A DNA stretch of 64,000 bases from Tritrichomonas musculus (taxonomy: Eukaryota > Parabasalia > Tritrichomonadida > Tritrichomonadidae), in contig JAPFFF010000001.1 in NCBI GenBank assembly GCA_039105265.1, forward strand, positions 5,022,001-5,086,000. Direction: 5' to 3'. Shown in pieces: positions 51,844 through 62,107 of the stretch. The stretch's first letter is position 1, and each line of letters starts with the position of its first letter. The notes under the pieces were generated by a model. That model worked only from the letters and a program-made list of their open reading frames with translations, did not search any database and had not been told where the DNA came from. The position numbers were made by a program, and so were the translations under genes.

Positions 51844-51860
51844 GCGGGAAATTTTCCCGC
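51844..51860. promoter_or_regulatory. E2F-like inverted repeat in the histone H2A promoter
   Basis: GCGGGAAA (51844-51851) and TTTCCCGC (51853-51860) form a perfect 8-bp inverted repeat around one T. Each arm fits the E2F/DP consensus TTTSSCGC. It lies 22 bases upstream of the initiator A at 51882 and 34 bases before the ATG. A G+C-rich motif this precise is striking in A+T-rich flanking DNA, and E2F control of S-phase genes is known in other eukaryotes. Confidence 0.65.
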
Positions 51861-51879
51861 GCAATCAAAAATAATGATT

Positions 51880-51885
51880 TCATTT
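51880..51885 (+). promoter_or_regulatory. Initiator element of the histone H2A gene
   Basis: TCATTT fits the Inr consensus, with A+1 at 51882, 12 bases before the ATG at 51894. Position and sequence are as known for trichomonad genes. Confidence 0.65.
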
Positions 51886-51893
51886 TTATTTTA

Positions 51894-52298
51894 ATGCCAG
51901 CAAAGAAAGGTGTAAAGAAAACAGCTTCAAAGACAGCAGTTGATGGAGAACGCCAACATCCAAAGACAAGATCATCTCGTGCAGGACTTCAATTTCCAGT
52001 AGGACGTCTTCACCGTTTCCTTCGTGAAGGACGTTATGGAGAACGTGTCGGTGCAGGTGCTCCAGTTTTTATGGCTGCTGTTCTCGAATATCTTACAGTT
52101 GAAGTTCTTGAACTTGCAGGAAATGCAGCCCGTGATAACAAGAAAACTCGTATTTCCCCACGTCATATCATGCTTGCAATCAGAAACGATGAAGAATTGA
52201 ATCAACTTCTTTCACACATTACAATCGCATCTGCAGGTGTCGTTCCACATATCCATAAGGTTCTTCTTGGCCCAACAAAGAAGGGAAAGGAAGAGTAA
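51894..52298 (+). CDS. Histone H2A
   Basis: The 134-residue protein is a core nucleosomal histone. It has the H2A signature [18 protein letters not shown], the fold segment [21 protein letters not shown], the docking region [22 protein letters not shown] and a short basic tail. It ends GPTKKGKEE and lacks an SQ(E/D) motif, so it is not an H2A.X form. The residues typical of H2A.Z are absent. The N-terminal tail is Lys/Ala/Thr-rich. The stop overlaps TAAA. Codon choice is more G+C-rich than in neighbours, as expected for a highly expressed gene. No partner H2B gene is adjacent. Confidence 0.97.
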   Translation: MPAKKGVKKTASKTAVDGERQHPKTRSSRAGLQFPVGRLHRFLREGRYGERVGAGAPVFMAAVLEYLTVEVLELAGNAARDNKKTRISPRHIMLAIRNDEELNQLLSHITIASAGVVPHIHKVLLGPTKKGKEE

Positions 52299-52413
52299 AC
52301 CCCGATATTTTGTAGGTTTATTAGTAAATAAATTTTGATTAATGAAGACTTTATGATTTTTATTTGACAGACTTTGAAATGCATTGATTTCACTAATATT
52401 AAGTGCATGCGCA

Positions 52414-52466
52414 ATTAGATGCAATATTAGGCTCATGAGTATTCAATAATTATTTATGCATCTAAT
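52414..52466. repeat. 10-bp inverted repeat downstream of H2A
   Basis: ATTAGATGCA (52414-52423) and TGCATCTAAT (52457-52466) are exact inverted copies with a 33-base spacer. It lies about 115 bases after the H2A stop, rather far for a histone 3' stem-loop. Confidence 0.5.
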
Positions 52467-52974
52467 ACAAAATGTATTTTTCATCTCATATATTTTCGGC
52501 AGCGTAATGAAGAATGTATTTCCCTTTTAACTTTAACATTAAATAAGCTAATAATTCCTAACCCAAAATATGATCTATATTTAGAGAAATTTTCTAGCAT
52601 ATAGTTGGACATTCTAAACTTTTTTAGGACTTATTATATATGCAATATACTAGAACATTAACATATCATATATTCAATATATTAATACAATATTTGACAT
52701 TTATTGCTAATGCTTTGATTCTGCTCTTAATTATAAATGAACATTGGAAATTAGAAATTAAATAATCAAAATGTCAAGGAACTGTAATGAATTATGTATT
52801 TCAATTGCTTTTGGGCAATACATTACAAGTTGATCTTGATAGCAATAACTATGATCAAGAGTCAATCAATCCTAAACTTTTATTATAGGTAAAAATCATT
52901 TAAAAATAAATAACCCAAATGGAAATTAATCAAACAATCAAAAAAATCAGAAACACCATTTTATGTACAGTATA

Positions 52975-52994
52975 CTCCTTTTTATAAAAAGGAG
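52975..52994. repeat. Perfect 20-bp palindrome
   Basis: CTCCTTTTTATAAAAAGGAG is fully self-complementary. It could be a cruciform or a symmetric protein-binding site. It is not near any gene start. Confidence 0.7.
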
Positions 52995-53600
52995 CCAAAG
53001 GCCAATTGTAATAAATCATTAAAATTGATATTGAATATGATGCTTGTTTATGCTGATCTAAAATACCACAATCCTATTTTTAAGATGAAAAGAGAGATTA
53101 TTTATAAATAGCTCGAATACAATGCATAAAAAGAATCAGATATACCATGATTAAAACAAAATAGAATATAAAGAGGTGCTAATGGATATAGAGAGGATAC
53201 CGAAGTAATAATTTATAGAAATACCACATTGGCAATTATAAGCACGCATTTAAATGAAAGATTGCCCTGCTGATATTTATATATTTTTATTGATTTCAAA
53301 CGAAGTCAATACTTTGAGTATTTCATGATTTTTTTCAGAGAAATCATCATCATTTTAGAGAAATCCTTTGAAAACTGAATTATTAAAATCATCCATATTT
53401 TTAAATATGATTTAGAATATTTAGCCTTTTCAAAATCTGATTTTGTTCAAAATACCTACTTTTTTGATCAATAGCAAGCATGATACGATATTAAAAGTAT
53501 GCGAAATTGTAGTTTTCTATTAAATTTTGAGCAGAGCTCAAAAAACACATTCAATAAGTCATTCATAAGACATCTTCCATATGAAAAAATAATTTAATAA

Positions 53601-56600
53601 CTGAAAAAGTTCTTTTGAATAATTCATTTGGAGTGAAGTTCCTTTTTGATGTTTTTCAAAATTCAATTATTCATTGAATTTTTTTCAATGAAAATTTAAA
53701 TTGTTTCTGAAACAATTTATTAATTTAAATGGAAACATACAACACATATAAAATTCGTGATGCAATAATACTTTTGATTTTTTTTACAATTTTCGGGAAA
53801 TCTCATTTTCAATATCAAATTTCAATTCTTTTGAATGATGTATTCAAAATTTTATAAGTGTATGATAATTGATGTTCTCTAATAAAAAAATACATTTTAA
53901 ACAATATGGCTTATTAACACAAATAAATTCAAAACCAAAGTTTGAAACCGTCAGAGCATTTTCAATCCTTCTGAACATTTATAAATTCCAACAGATAAAA
54001 AAATAAAAAAAAAAAAAAAAAATAAAAAAAGTTAAATTCCTTTTTTATTTAGGAACTTTCGTTTAATGATTGTTATCGTTGTTTTGGGATTGCTGATTTT
54101 GCTGGTTTTGGAAATTCATGAAAAGAATTTGATTTAAAATATAAATGTAATTTGATGAAAAAAAGATAAAAACTCTATAAGAAAATATTAGGGATTTCAT
54201 TAAATAACAACTATAATTCTATGAATAATTCATTTAATTAATTTCATTGAAATCAAATATTTGAATTTCATTCAAAACAATAATAAACTTGATTTAAGGT
54301 TATTATGAAATTTCATGAAATAATGAGCAAAATTCTATTCAAATAGTTAATCAAAATTTGATTTATAATGTCACTTATAAATTGCGTTAAATGGATATCA
54401 AAATTTTATGAAAAAAATATTACAAATTTCATGAAAATCTATGAATAAACTCGATTCAAAAAATGTTTGAAAACTTCATTAATATATTCATATAAACGGC
54501 ATCAATATATATTCATTGTAATTTGATAAAATGATGGATCGAATTTCATTAAAATGAATAGCAAAATGTAATTAATAATATTGAATGAATTTCATAAACA
54601 ATTACCATTTTGAATTTGATGAAAATCCAAATGAAATGTAATAAAAAAAATTTGCCAAATTCTATTTAAATAGAATATAGTAAATTCGATATATAATAAA
54701 TTATAATTTCATGAAAAACCCAGAAATTAAAATTTTATAAAACATTGCTTTTGAAATTAGATTCAAAAAATGAAAAATAACTTCATGAAAATTGCTGTTT
54801 GAAATGTGATTAAAATGACATGTAAAATGAGATGAAAAATGGAAATGAATTTGATTAATTATTTTAAGTTTAAATTCTATAAACATTCAAAATTAAACAA
54901 AATGAAAAGTTAAATTGAATTGCATGAAATAAGAGTCATAATGCTATTAAATTCTATATATAAATGGCATAAAAATTCAATAAAATTCCATTAAAAAAAG
55001 TTGAAACTTGATAAAACAATTATAAAAAATTTCATAAAGATTTCAAATATAAACACCATAACCATTGAAAATCAAACTCTATGAGTTGATTGATGAAATT
55101 GTATTAAAAATCAAATATGAAATTGGATAAAATATTTTGGTGTTAATTAGATTAAATGATTCAGAGGGAATTCCATTAATAAACATTGAAATTGCATTTA
55201 AAAATTACTGTCAAAATTGCATGAACAAAAATTTGGTGTAATTCTGTTAAAAAAACAATTCGAACTCTATTGAATTATAATCAATAAATTGCATTAAAAT
55301 CAAAAAGAAACTTGATTAATAATAGGCTTTTAAAATATTATGAGTATAACATATTATAAAATTTCATGAAATACTTGTCGAAATGGCATAAAACACTTGA
55401 AATAACTAGATTAATAAAATAATAATGGAATTTGATGAAAACATCATTATTTAAACTCTATAAAATATTGGTTGAAATTTGATTTAATCTTTGTTGAAAC
55501 AGAATAAAATAAAAGAATGAACTTTATTAAATATAACTGAAATTTCATGAATCATTGCGCCTAAAACCAAATAAAATAAATATTTCAAATTGTATGAATA
55601 TTTGGAAAAAAACTGAATAAAACAAAATTTCAAACTTCATAAAAACATGTTTAAACTCCATTGAAAAAAAATGTGGAATGTAATAAACAAAATATAATTG
55701 GAATGTTATTAACATGTTAATTAAAATTGGATGAAAATGAAATTCGAATGTTATAAGTCTATTAAATAAAAACCGCATAAAAAATCATATGAAATTGAAT
55801 GAAATAATAATCAAAAATTCCATTAAAAATGTGATATTTAACGTAATAAAATACAAGGTAAAACTAAATTAAATATATTTATTTGAACGGCATAAAAGCT
55901 TAACTTAAAATTCGATTAAAAAAATATTGAAATTTGATTAAAATATGTGATGCAATTTCATAAAAAATCAATGATAACTCTATAAAATCATGTTTTGAAA
56001 CCATATAAATAATGATAAAAACTTGGTAAGATAATAATATTGCGAATTTTATATAAAAAAAGATCAAACTGCATTTAAAAGAAATAATAGAATTCTATAA
56101 AATATGCTATTAAAACTCTATAAAATACTGGATGAAACTAAATTTAATGATATGTTGAAATTGCATGAAATAAATCGATAATAATGTCATTCAATACTGA
56201 TTGAAACTGAATAAACAATTGGATGAAATCATATTAATTGCTTAATTTGTAATTCTATGAATACTCAAATTGTAATTAGGATTCTTGTCTTTAAGAAAAA
56301 TATTTTATATAAATATAGAATTTTAATAAAAACCGAAAAAATTATATCAATTTTTAATAGAAACCGAAAAGTATATTTATTATTGAAATATTTATTGCTT
56401 TATTTTGTTCTAAAAATGAACATTAAAATAATAAAAAAATTAATTTGAGCTTTTTTTTTTTTTTCAGAGCTTTATTTTTTTAAAAAAACCGGACGGTTTA
56501 AAATAACGTTTTTTAATTCAACCAACTTTACTTAAGAGAGATGAAGATTTCCATATTATTCCACTATTATTTACCAATTTTGCCTCAAATTTTTAAGAAT

Positions 56601-56661
56601 AAAATATTTCATATAGAGGAACTTCACTCCAAATGAATGCCATCATAAGAACTTTTTCAAT
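53601..56661. mobile_element. 3.06-kb TIR element filled with a 22-bp tandem array
   Basis: The left end (53601-53642) and the right end (56618-56661) are inverted copies. Both contain TGAAAAAGTTCTT at the outer side and ATTCATTTGGAGTGAAGTTCC (21 bases including the first A) at the inner side, with a small central difference. Between them there is no gene but a 2.2-kb array of degenerate 22-23-bp units (54105-56270). The right end is followed by about 30 T (56667-56698). Target duplications could not be defined. The element has no coding capacity. The family is not one I recognise. Confidence 0.75.
54105..56270. repeat. Degenerate tandem array, about 95 units of 22-23 bp
   Basis: Reading the stretch in steps of 22-23 bases gives a recurrent unit close to GAAATTYNATKAAAA followed by 7-9 A+T-rich bases. 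Examples are GAAATTTCATGAAATAATGA, AAACTCTATAAAATACTGGA and AAATTTGATTAAAATATGTG. Units vary in 30-40 % of positions and by 1-3 bases in length, so the array is old or kept under weak constraint. The period is not a multiple of three and stops are frequent, so it is not coding. It corresponds to two helical turns, so that the A-tracts recur in phase. Confidence 0.75.
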
Positions 56662-56662
56662 T

Positions 56663-56698
<36 letters not shown>

Positions 56699-57013
56699 GA
56701 TAAAAAAATCTCATAAATAAAAATGAATTTTTAATTTGAAAACCATAATTTATTGGAAAAATTGGAGCTAAAATTTTAATTTCTAATTTTAATTCAATTA
56801 AAAAACTGACTTTCGATATATGATAAAAGATTTTTTATATGCTTTTGTTTTATCTGATTTATAATAGCCATTTATTTGTTATGTATGTAATATGCATCAT
56901 TAAAAAAGGCTAACAGGTATAATTTTAGGAGTTTTACTCTTGAAAATTATCATATATTTTTTTTGAATAACCAATTATAATATGTTGGTATATCCATCCA
57001 ACAATAACCTATT
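56662..57013. other. Spacer with a long T run
   Basis: A run of about 30 T follows the TIR element. A 6-bp stem (TGTTGG at 56983-56988 with CCAACA at 56998-57003) lies just before the foldback element. No gene. Confidence 0.5.
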
Positions 57014-57356
57014 TTTGGTACTGATTAACCAAAAGAGACTTTTTGTAAGGACATTCAAATAATTGAAAGAAAATAATTTTTTCTCTCAATTATTTTTATT
57101 TTTGAGAGAATTAAAAAATAAAATTATTTCTAATCTTTATATTTTTACATAATTTTTTCAGAGACTACATACCGCCTAGCGTAAGCGTCGAGCGAAGCCG
57201 AGACCCGGCGGATGGCGGTAAGTATCGGTAAAAAGATTTTTAAATCTTTTTATTATTTTATATTTTCTCAAATAAAAAAATTGAAAGGTAAAATTATTCT
57301 CATTCAATTATTTGAATGCCATTACAAAAAGTCTCTTTTGGTTAATCAGTACCAAA
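57014..57356. mobile_element. 343-bp foldback element with a G+C-rich core
   Basis: The outer arms are long near-perfect inverted repeats: TTTGGTACTGATTAACCAAA and on through GAGACTTTTTGTAA and CATTCAAATAATTGAA, about 65 bases with few mismatches. Between A+T-rich inner parts sits a core at 57166-57220 that is about two thirds G+C, bounded by TACCGCC and GGCGGTA (inverted) and including GCGTCGAGCGAAGCCGAG. Possible target duplication TA. The core is unlike anything else in the window and could form a strong hairpin or a small structured RNA. It lies 157 bases upstream of the tRNA gene. Confidence 0.75.
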
Positions 57357-57512
57357 TATCATTATGTAACTTTGTTAAGCAAATAATTAATATCTTTTAT
57401 AAAAGCTCAGAGAATATAAAAAGTTACTTAGAAAGTCATTTTCATAATTTCTACAATCATTTTGCACACAATTACTTAATATATATATATAAAAATAATT
57501 GAGATGATGTGA

Positions 57513-57594
57513 GGTACTTTGGCCGAGTGGTCTAAGGCGTCGGATTTAAGCCCCGATTCCGCGAGGAGCGTGGGTTCGAACCCCACAGGTACCA
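57513..57594 (+). tRNA. tRNA-Leu (anticodon UAA)
   Basis: The 82-base gene folds as a class II tRNA. Acceptor strands GGTACTT and AGGTACC pair with one G-U, the D-arm has GCC/GGC with a GTGGTCTAA loop, and the anticodon stem TCGG/CCGA encloses TAA at 57547-57549 (with an A-C at the stem base of the loop). A variable arm TCC-GCGA-GGA is as in tRNA-Leu. The T-arm GTGGG-TTCGAAC-CCCAC is perfect and the discriminator is A. It reads UUA codons, fitting an A+T-rich genome. There is no intron and no encoded CCA. A and B boxes are present and a run of eight T (57598-57605) is the terminator. Confidence 0.95.
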
Positions 57595-57597
57595 AAC

Positions 57598-57605
57598 TTT
57601 TTTTT
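57598..57605 (+). terminator. RNA polymerase III terminator
   Basis: Eight T residues four bases after the discriminator base of tRNA-Leu. Confidence 0.85.
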
Positions 57606-57703
57606 CTCCAAAATCTTTAGAACGACAAAGGTAGGCTGGATATCTTTCATTAAATAATTCAAAACCAATTCGAAATGTTAATTTAAAAAGTAATAATTCT
57701 TAA

Positions 57704-60392
57704 GGGTGGAGTCTCAAAATTTTTCGCCACTAAAAAATTTGAGAGAAAATATTCAAAATTTCATTGAATTTTTGCACACCCCATAAGTACCTTCTCTGTT
57801 TGAAATTGATTGAAGTTATTTTAAATCAATATCAACTATGACTGTGGATATAACGTAACGTTTTGCGTTTTTTTATTTTATGGGTTTATCAAGATAAAAA
57901 TCGATTTCATTTTTTTTTAAATTTATAAAATCATCATATAATAAAATCCAATAAAAAATTTAATAAATAAAAAATAAAATTTTATTTTAAATATATAATA
58001 ATAAGTAAATATTTATTTAATTTCATCTTAGCTTCAAAAAATGTAAAAACAAGAATGAAAAAAATTGAATGGAAGAGTCGCATTTTTTTACATTCAATTT
58101 TTTAATCTTGATTTATAAAAAAAGTTTATAAAAGATAATAAGAATGTATTAACTTAATAATTCTTATTATTTTAAATAAATAAAACGCGTTTTTGACGAA
58201 AATTCCCATATTATAGATATTAAGGTACAAATCCAATACGTTATTTATTTGACCTGTGAATGTTTATTTTTTGTGAAAAGCGACCCCTCGGAAAAAGTTT
58301 GAATTTGAATAGTGTCAGATTTGTGATTCTAAACTTTATTTTATAAGGTGAAAAAAACGAATAATCCAATTACAGAGTTTCTATTAAATTTAATAGATAT
58401 TTGTATGTTTAAAAGTGTTTTATCGTATTATTAAACGTTTTAAAATATAATAATATGATTTAATATAAAATATTTCAAGATATTTTAATTTAAAACTTCT
58501 AATAATTTTATTTCAAATATATAATTTTCAGTTAATTTCAATTGAAATATAAAAAATAATTATTCAAAAAAAATATTTAAATTGTTTTGTTCTCTCGTAT
58601 ATTTCTTTATTATTGACAAATTAATTATATTATATATATTCATGTATTTATTATATGAATAATTCTTGTTTTATACATAAATATAAGTATAATATATGCA
58701 ATATAAAAATATTTTTGTAAAATATTACTAACCATTTTTTTGAAATAAAATTGAAATAATTCATTCTTTATCACATTTCTATAATAACATGGACGGACTT
58801 TTCGTCATTTAATTTCTTGATAACATATTAATATATTTATATGTTTTAGCTAAAGCTTATATTAAAGAATATTATAAAAAAATTAATTGTAAATTTCAAG
58901 ATATATTAAAAATAAAATTAGAAAATAACGGATTATTTCATTTTATAAAATATAATAAATCTTTTTAATTTTTTGATGAAAAATGACAGTTTATCCATTT
59001 AATGATGTTAATAATTTAATTTATTACTAATATATTAGCATGAATAAATGATTTATATTTATAAAGTTTATTTTTATAAAGAGATAAATATAGATAATAA
59101 TACTGTTATTTCAAACAAATTTCCCTCAAAATTTTCTTCATTCACCTCTCATTTTTCATCGAATCTTATCAAATCTTCATCATATAAAATAGATAATTTA
59201 TCAAAAAGTTATTATTTGATAATAAAATATCTTTTTTTCTACATTACAAAATTTATTAAAATATTTAAATATAAATATAATATTATAAATATAACAATTT
59301 AACCAAATATTAGCAATGAAATACTATTCTGTTTAAAAAAGTTAAAATCAACATTTTAAAACTAATATATCTCCATTCATAATCATAAATACTTTTATAT
59401 TATTATGAATATTCAACAAATAAACATTTAATAAAAGAAACACTTTCTAAATAATGAGATATAAAAAGCTTTATAAGTTAACCTTTGAACATATATATGT
59501 CTGTTGATTTGCTATTGTATTGGACATCTCTACATGTATATCTTTATTTTATCTATGAATATATAATTTTTTTCTATCTAATCAAGTTTATGCCCTTTTT
59601 GGATAATAATATTTTTATTAAAAATCAAAAAATACCTTGAATTTCGTAACCTGCTAACATATTGGGAATATTAATTTCAATAAAAAAGCTAAATTCAAGA
59701 TATATTCAGTTGATTAACAAATTTGAGTATTATTATTAAGAATTAATACATCACGCTCAATATTTTTATTTACTATAATTTTTAAAAAGATTTTAATCAT
59801 AAAAGATTCAAAAGGACCACTTTTTTTGTTTTATTTATATTGAAAACTTGAAAAATATCTAAAATAAGCGACCATTTATAAATGTCAAAAAAAAAAGACG
59901 GTTATTTAACGTATTGGATTTGTACCTTAAAGAATTTAATTCTAGGACATGGAAAGGAAATTAAAAAAGATCAGGCATATTTTTATTTGCGGAGTCATAT
60001 ATAATAAAGGAAAAAACTTCATATTCTTATTTTTCTTGAATAATTTTTGCAATATATATCAAATAAAAAAAAAAACAAGTTAAGGGAACAAATTAAGGAG
60101 AGAGCGCATTAAATAAAAGAATTTAAGACGATTATTTTGAAAAAAACATATGATATTGCTATTTTTATCGATGAAATTAAAAACTTCAAAATTTATCTGA
60201 GGTTTGAAAACAAAAAAGTAGTAATGTAAATCATAATCGTACACTATTAATGTATGAGTGCATTTGGTTTAATGTATTTGATTTGATTGGTAAGAAATGA
60301 ATTCTGTATATAATCCTACTAAAAAATTGTTAGAAAAAAGTAATAATGCCAAAATGAACTTTTTGAGAAAAAATATCACTGAGACTCCACCC
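57704..60392. mobile_element. 2.7-kb TIR element (outer of a nested pair)
   Basis: The ends are GGGTGGAGTCTCA (57704-57716) and its exact inverse TGAGACTCCACCC (60380-60392). TTAA lies outside both (57700-57703 and 60393-60396), which can equally be read as TA with one more base of TIR. After the 13-bp core the ends diverge quickly. It contains the complete 1.7-kb element at 58224-59926, leaving about 1 kb of its own. No open frame suggests a transposase. TTAA would suit piggyBac-like elements and TA would suit Tc1/mariner-like ones. Confidence 0.75.
58224..59926. mobile_element. 1.7-kb TIR element (inner of a nested pair)
   Basis: The ends are GGTACAAATCCAATACGTTA and its exact inverse (59907-59926), a 20-bp perfect TIR, or 21 bp with the flanking A on each side. 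TTAA (or TA) occurs on both sides (58220-58223, 59927-59930). A separate 34-bp copy of its left end is at 5791-5824. The interior is A+T-rich and lacks a convincing coding frame (the longest, 59048-59302, is low-complexity). It lies wholly inside the 57704-60392 element and so inserted later. Confidence 0.8.
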
Positions 60393-60396
60393 TTAA

Positions 60397-60739
60397 TTAA
60401 ATCATAAAATCTTTTTATCAATGAGAAAAATTAATTTGACAGTCCTCTTTTCGAGAAGTCCTGGATAAATTATTTTTCTTGAACTTTTACTAAAAATATA
60501 CTAGTTTTCGAATATTTCATTATATCTTGCTAAAAAATTTATTAAAAATCATTTAAAAGAATTAATAAATATATAAATTTTTGTAATTGGATTAAGTGAT
60601 AAATATATAAATTTTTATTGAGTTTTAAAAAACAAAAAATTTTTTCTCACAAAAGCATTCAAAAAGTTTTATACAAAAAAAATAATACAAAAAAAAAATT
60701 TTGTTATGATATCATTTTTTTTTTGATAATTTATTTCAC
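60397..60739. other. Intergenic region upstream of the LRR gene
   Basis: A+T-rich, no gene. TTTCACATG overlaps the ATG of the next gene; its TCACA could be an initiator with a leader of only two bases, which is very short. Confidence 0.4.
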
Positions 60740-61261
60740 ATGATAGAAGCTGAAGATTATTGGGATTTTGAAATTTTTTCATCTGAAGAATTAAAAGAAG
60801 CATCAGAAATGAAAAATCCGAAACAACGTGGTAATTTGAAAATTGAAGGTATTTTCATAGGTGATGAAGAAAGTGATTATTTGGTAGATGTTACTGGTAA
60901 TTTAGATCCAAAGAATATTCTTTTCAATAAATGCAAATTCCAATTTAGCTCTTTTGATGGTACTTTTTGTGGTCCATATGGTGTTGAAAGCGTAACAATT
61001 TTGAACTCAAATTTAACTTCTACATTAGCTAATGGACTTTTAGGATGTGTAGCTAGTGAATCATTCAAATCCTTGAATTCATCTCATAATAATTTGGGCG
61101 AAAACGCAAATGAATTTTTCTCTTATTTCAAGTCTTTAATTAGTTATTTTTGCTGTATAAAATATATTGATTTATCAGATAATGGTTTCAAAGAAGAAGA
61201 AATAAAAAAATTTGCAAAAGACATTCTCGTAATAAAGCCAAACCTGGTTTTGGTAATTTGA
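60740..61261 (+). CDS. Small leucine-rich-repeat protein
   Basis: The 173-residue protein has an acidic N terminus (residues 1-65) and three or four irregular leucine-rich repeats of the ribonuclease-inhibitor kind: VESVTILNSNLTSTLANGLL, FKSLNSSHNNLGENANEFF and IKYIDLSDNGFKEEEIKKF. It has no signal peptide, and FCCIKY is the only Cys-rich spot. It is shorter than typical LRR proteins, and the solenoid ends at the stop, so it may be a truncated member of a larger trichomonad LRR family. A run of 22 A follows the stop. Probably a cytosolic interaction protein. Function unknown. Confidence 0.6.
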   Translation: MIEAEDYWDFEIFSSEELKEASEMKNPKQRGNLKIEGIFIGDEESDYLVDVTGNLDPKNILFNKCKFQFSSFDGTFCGPYGVESVTILNSNLTSTLANGLLGCVASESFKSLNSSHNNLGENANEFFSYFKSLISYFCCIKYIDLSDNGFKEEEIKKFAKDILVIKPNLVLVI

Positions 61262-62107
61262 AAAAAAAAAAAAAAAAAAAAAAGATTATATCTCAACCAT
61301 TTTTATATAAATATTAAATTTTAACTGGTTTATTCTTGTTATATTTGTAGATACTTTTTTTCATCATTTGATCCATCTAAGTATCTTCCATTTATTATAT
61401 AAAAGTATCTGTTACCCTTAATCATTTTGTAAAAGCAATATTTATATATAATTACAATAATATAATTTATAAATAAAATAAAATTTTGAATATATTAATC
61501 GTATAACGCAAAAAAATGAAAACAATATATTATTCTAAAGGTACCAATTCTGAATTACTATATCAGAATTCACTATTATTTTTTTTTTTTTAAAAAGATA
61601 TTAAATCAAATGCCATTGCAAATAATATATATATATTTAAGAAAAATGTTATAAATAACTTTTGATAAGATATTATTTCTATCATATTCATTTCATTTTG
61701 TTGTATGGCCACTTATTCCTTTCGTTTTGCAAATATTTCTTTTAATTTTGCAATTAATTCCATTTCTTTTACAGTTTTTTTTCTTTGAAAAAGCTTTTTA
61801 AGTATTGCAGTATGGAAGGCAATTTTTTGTTGCTATTTTGAATCATTCGAATTACACTTGAAATAAAATTAATTATTCTAATTTATTAAATATGAAAAAT
61901 TATCTGAAACTTTTAAATTGATCGATATTTTTATTCGTCAATCATTTTCTATATTTTTCTGATTTATCAATTTATTATATGAGCTTCACAATACTTTCTG
62001 GGCTAGACGATCATTAAGACCACATTTTTTTTTTAACGTACGATGTTTTTATTGAAAATTTTCAATTTATAACCTCAAAATTTGAGCGAAATCTTGTTAA
62101 TTATATA
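61262..62107. other. Intergenic region upstream of PCNA
   Basis: About 850 bases, A+T-rich, beginning with a 22-base A run. GAGCGAAATC at about 62081 vaguely resembles an E2F half-site, but no convincing initiator or E2F motif is seen. Confidence 0.5.

Larger units (their letters stand above)
52299..53600. other. Gene-free region with two palindromes
   Basis: About 1.3 kb with no intact frame. It contains an inverted repeat at 52414-52466 and a perfect 20-bp palindrome at 52975-52994. A faint coding texture can be sensed around 52920-53260 but is riddled with stops and not assignable. Confidence 0.5.

Noticed and set aside
52920-53260. Remnant protein gene
   Set aside because: A faint coding impression in two frames, but stops are too dense and no motif is recognisable.
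54105-56270. Degenerate coiled-coil gene
   Set aside because: The period of 22-23 bases is not a multiple of three and all frames are closed by many stops.
58224-59926. Transposase gene in the inner nested element (frame 59048-59302)
   Set aside because: The 84-codon frame is Ile/Lys/Tyr/Asn/Ser low-complexity without any DDE motif.
62040-62107. E2F site upstream of PCNA
   Set aside because: GAGCGAAATC is only a partial half-site and lacks the palindrome seen at H2A.
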